Shown here piece after piece: positions 32,101 to 34,044 of a DNA stretch of 34,044 nt (positions are counted from its first letter, which is position 1; each line of letters opens with the position of its first letter). The notes beneath the pieces were generated by a model that did not search any database, was not told the origin of the DNA, and worked only from the letters and a program-made list of their open reading frames with translations. Source of the stretch: a virus; the IMG/VR virus record IMGVR_UViG_3300035698_015035, positions 1-34,044 of that record; one strand, 5' to 3'. A program made the translations under genes and the position numbers.

Positions 32101-33192
32101 TCAATCAATATCTATACGAACTAAAATATCATTCGCATAATAAGTAGTGGCTCCATTAGAGAGCTTTGATATATTGTATGTGGGCACTGGTGGAACTTTA
32201 TTAATCTTAATAGAGTTAATGAGTTTCCCACTACAAACTTGACCAACAAACAGTCGTTTTGTATAAGGAATATCGCCTCTGTTGAATTGAGGTTCTATCG
32301 AAGACCAACCATGATCGTCTACTTTAATAGGATGATCAATGGAAACATCTAATTTTGTCCCATCAGTAAACCCAATTTGTCCCATTATCTTATGCTGAAC
32401 TGTTTCAAAGACAATAACTTTCTCTAATTTTCCGTCACCAGTCAGGACTTCACCACCAGTAGTTATATCTTGTATAGGGATTTTTAACCCATAGTTTCCA
32501 GTAATCATTGTATCTTTACCGAAACATTTATTATGTACCACAATTCCATTAGCTATAAAGGTTGCCCACTGCTTAACTCTTAAAGAGTATGTCTGAATGG
32601 GAGTCCTCACGACTTCAATGCTTGCAATCTTAGTTGTAGAATTATCTCTTTTCACACAAGGATCTCCAACTGTCAATTGATTTGCTTGAACTAAATAGTC
32701 TTCTCTTGTCTTGGTTGGATTGTAGGAACACCAATCTTTTCCAGGAATCCACATTGGATTCGAATCTGTGCAATGATTAATAGTTCCATCTTCCCAAGTA
32801 ATTACAATAGTTAAATCATCATTCTCTCCTGAATGGAGAGTTTCTAGAGTAAGTAATACTTCTTTAGATTCAAATATTTCTCTATATGGATTGTAGGCGA
32901 TAACAAAATCGCCTACTTCCACATCTTCTATATTCTTTTCACTTTCATCAGCCATAAGAACTTTAGTTCCAGCTACGAAGCAATCAGAAGAGTAATTCCC
33001 ACTATAAAAGTCATGCAACCCAATATCAGGAGCATCAGGAACTTGACCATAATAAACATCTGCGTTATTCCACCAAGTATCCATAGTACCTTGAAGGTCA
33101 AATGGAGCACCTGCTCCATCACCCATATTAGTTGATATTTTATCGCAATCAATAGCCCCACTACTAGGTAAAGGCTCTGGACCATCAGCCAT
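32101..33192 (-). CDS. Tail-fibre-associated protein with two tandem Hint (intein-like) domains
   Basis: Predicted self-processing protein, 363 aa. After about 70 residues with a phage-tail-like stretch (IGLHDFYSG), Hint domain 1 begins at Cys71 (SSDCFVAGTKVLM). Its central block is degenerate (INHCTDSNPMW), and it ends ATFIANGIVVHN, with HN at 220-221. Hint domain 2 starts at Cys223 (CFGKDTMI), has a better block B (VSIDHPIKV, His287) and ends TYYANDILVRIDID without the terminal HN. The residue after the first HN is Lys, not Cys/Ser/Thr, so ordinary splicing is unlikely; N-terminal cleavage is more plausible. The start at 33192 is chosen because GGAGG lies 8 bases upstream, whereas an ATG two codons earlier is only 2 bases from it. 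It overlaps the fibre gene end by 8 bases. Confidence 0.82.
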   Translation of the reverse strand: MADGPEPLPSSGAIDCDKISTNMGDGAGAPFDLQGTMDTWWNNADVYYGQVPDAPDIGLHDFYSGNYSSDCFVAGTKVLMADESEKNIEDVEVGDFVIAYNPYREIFESKEVLLTLETLHSGENDDLTIVITWEDGTINHCTDSNPMWIPGKDWCSYNPTKTREDYLVQANQLTVGDPCVKRDNSTTKIASIEVVRTPIQTYSLRVKQWATFIANGIVVHNKCFGKDTMITGNYGLKIPIQDITTGGEVLTGDGKLEKVIVFETVQHKIMGQIGFTDGTKLDVSIDHPIKVDDHGWSSIEPQFNRGDIPYTKRLFVGQVCSGKLINSIKINKVPPVPTYNISKLSNGATTYYANDILVRIDID

Positions 33193-34044
33193 TTGCATAA
33201 CCTCCTAACGCTTCAACTTGTTTCTCAAGCTCATCAACTCTATCTTTGAGTTGACTAACTTCACTATCAACTTCTTGAAGACCAACAACTAAGATTGGTA
33301 GAACTTCACCCATCCTAATGTTTTTATACTTAGTCTCACTATCTGGAGAATGGAAAGGCATTACGTCTTCTGAAACTAGATTTGGAAGAATTTTCTCCAT
33401 ATCATCAGCTATCCATCCGTAATGTACGCCACTCTTATTATATTTATACTCGAAAGTAACTGATTCAAGTTTTCGGATTATATCCATTCCACCTGTTATC
33501 ACTTCTACATGCTCTTTTAATCTTCTATCTGAAGGTACAGTTGAATTTGCATAGAGATTTCCTCTAATATACAAATTACCAGCACCTCTCAGACTCATAT
33601 TTGACTGGTAAGTAGAACCATTCCCAGTAAACCATTCAAGAGAAGATGTTCTAACTGTATCAGATAATGCAGCTCTAGCATAAGCTTGAACGGAAGCAAC
33701 AGCATAATCACTTCCAGTTGAAGTTGAAAAATCAATTTTACCAATCAGTTCATTTATATCAGTACTAGTATCGGCTCTTTTCAACTCTAGAACACCGCCA
33801 GTAGTCCAATATGACATAATCTTGGCATTAATAGCACTAAGAGATCCCGATGCGTAAATACCCCAGTCAGTACTCTCTCTTAGAAATTGAGTTCCTAAGT
33901 ATAAGTAACCTGATGTAGAGGTAAGTTTATTGGCAGCTGTAATATCCCAACCAGACGTAATACTACTGGCTATTGAAGCTGTATATGCAATTATATCACC
34001 GCCTATACTAACATCACCGCCTATACTAACATCACCGCCTATAC
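33185..34044 (-). CDS. Tail fibre or spike protein, C-terminal part, with S74 intramolecular chaperone (5' end outside window)
   Basis: Host-recognition fibre. The frame stays open from the stop at 33185 to the right edge, so the start lies beyond the window; an internal ATG at 33817 has no ribosome-binding site. From the edge inward it shows SIGGDV repeats, then beta-type sequence with YLGTQFL and NLYIRGNLYANS. The S74 chaperone begins at VPSDRRLKEHV (Ser codon near 33532), with the Ser and Lys of the auto-cleavage site. The chaperone continues with TFEYKYN, VHYGWIADDMEKILP and a C-terminal coiled coil (LKDRVDELEKQVEAL). The chaperone assembles the trimer and normally cuts itself off just before the Ser. 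The last codons double as the ribosome-binding site for the Hint gene. Confidence 0.88.
   Translation of the reverse strand, partial: IGGDVSIGGDVSIGGDIIAYTASIASSITSGWDITAANKLTSTSGYLYLGTQFLRESTDWGIYASGSLSAINAKIMSYWTTGGVLELKRADTSTDINELIGKIDFSTSTGSDYAVASVQAYARAALSDTVRTSSLEWFTGNGSTYQSNMSLRGAGNLYIRGNLYANSTVPSDRRLKEHVEVITGGMDIIRKLESVTFEYKYNKSGVHYGWIADDMEKILPNLVSEDVMPFHSPDSETKYKNIRMGEVLPILVVGLQEVDSEVSQLKDRVDELEKQVEALGGYANG
33995..34044. repeat. 18-base tandem repeat encoding GGDVSI units in the tail fibre
   Basis: Unit ATCACCGCCTATACTAAC occurs at 33995-34012 and 34013-34030, with a partial third copy (14 bases) cut by the window edge; the visible copies are identical. On the minus strand it encodes repeated SIGGDV hexapeptides, likely a repeated beta-strand turn in the fibre shaft. 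The array probably continues outside the window. Confidence 0.9.

Noticed and set aside
32101-33192. Functional intein that splices out of the fibre-associated protein
   Set aside because: The residue after the first HN is Lys rather than Cys, Ser or Thr, and the second domain has no terminal HN, so standard splicing chemistry is not supported.
33185-33817. Treating the tail fibre as a complete 210-aa protein starting at 33817
   Set aside because: The frame is open from there to the window edge without a stop and encodes fibre-like repeats, and the ATG has no ribosome-binding site.
33995-34044. CRISPR-like repeats at the right edge
   Set aside because: The 18-base units are contiguous without spacers and are in frame within the fibre gene.
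1-34044. tRNA genes, integrase, transposase or attachment sites
   Set aside because: Looked for in the short gaps and among the proteins; none could be supported from the sequence.

Overview
The window looks like part of the genome of a large, AT-rich, contractile-tailed double-stranded DNA phage (Caudoviricetes, myovirus morphology). The head and tail proteins are distant relatives of the T4 set: large terminase, portal, prohead protease, major capsid protein, tail sheath and tail tube. A Gram-negative host is likely, because a small lytic transglycosylase carries a signal peptide and one membrane-anchored coiled-coil protein ends in an outer-membrane-like beta segment with a terminal Phe. 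Coding density is very high. No gap exceeds about 125 bases, and I saw no tRNA, rRNA, CRISPR array, insertion sequence or integrase.

Layout. (1) 1-4187, plus strand: five tightly packed or overlapping genes including a small TOPRIM primase and RNase H1. (2) 4228-6303: a secreted lytic transglycosylase-like protein (minus), then an HNH-like protein and a membrane protein (plus). (3) 6348-8337, minus: prohead protease and two virion-type genes. (4) 8448-11970, plus: acidic scaffold-like protein, major capsid protein, and a HExxH metallopeptidase with a capsid-targeting-like N-terminus. (5) 12012-15548, minus: two unknowns and the large terminase. (6) 15643-19770, plus: an unknown, tail sheath and tail tube. 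(7) 19825-26888, minus: portal, then a possible clamp protein and a family B DNA polymerase in two pieces. (8) 27005-27871, plus: an acidic unknown. (9) 27924-34044, minus: a possible lysis and membrane-protein cassette, an unknown, a protein with two tandem Hint domains, and a tail fibre ending in an S74 intramolecular chaperone that runs off the right edge.

The strand changes repeatedly. All five convergent junctions carry a strong stem-loop, and several same-strand junctions do too, so the window reads as a series of small, separately terminated transcription units. The T4-type head and tail genes are present but scattered over both strands.

The two most notable observations are these. 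(a) The family B DNA polymerase is split between motifs A and B, and the gene order is swapped: the half with motifs B and C lies upstream of the half with the exonuclease and motif A. (b) Two proteins flanking the major capsid gene share an N-terminal MFITE-(A/G) peptide. It resembles the T4 capsid-targeting sequence and prohead-protease cleavage site. One of the two is an M48-like zinc peptidase, which suggests a protease packaged in the capsid and possibly delivered to the host.
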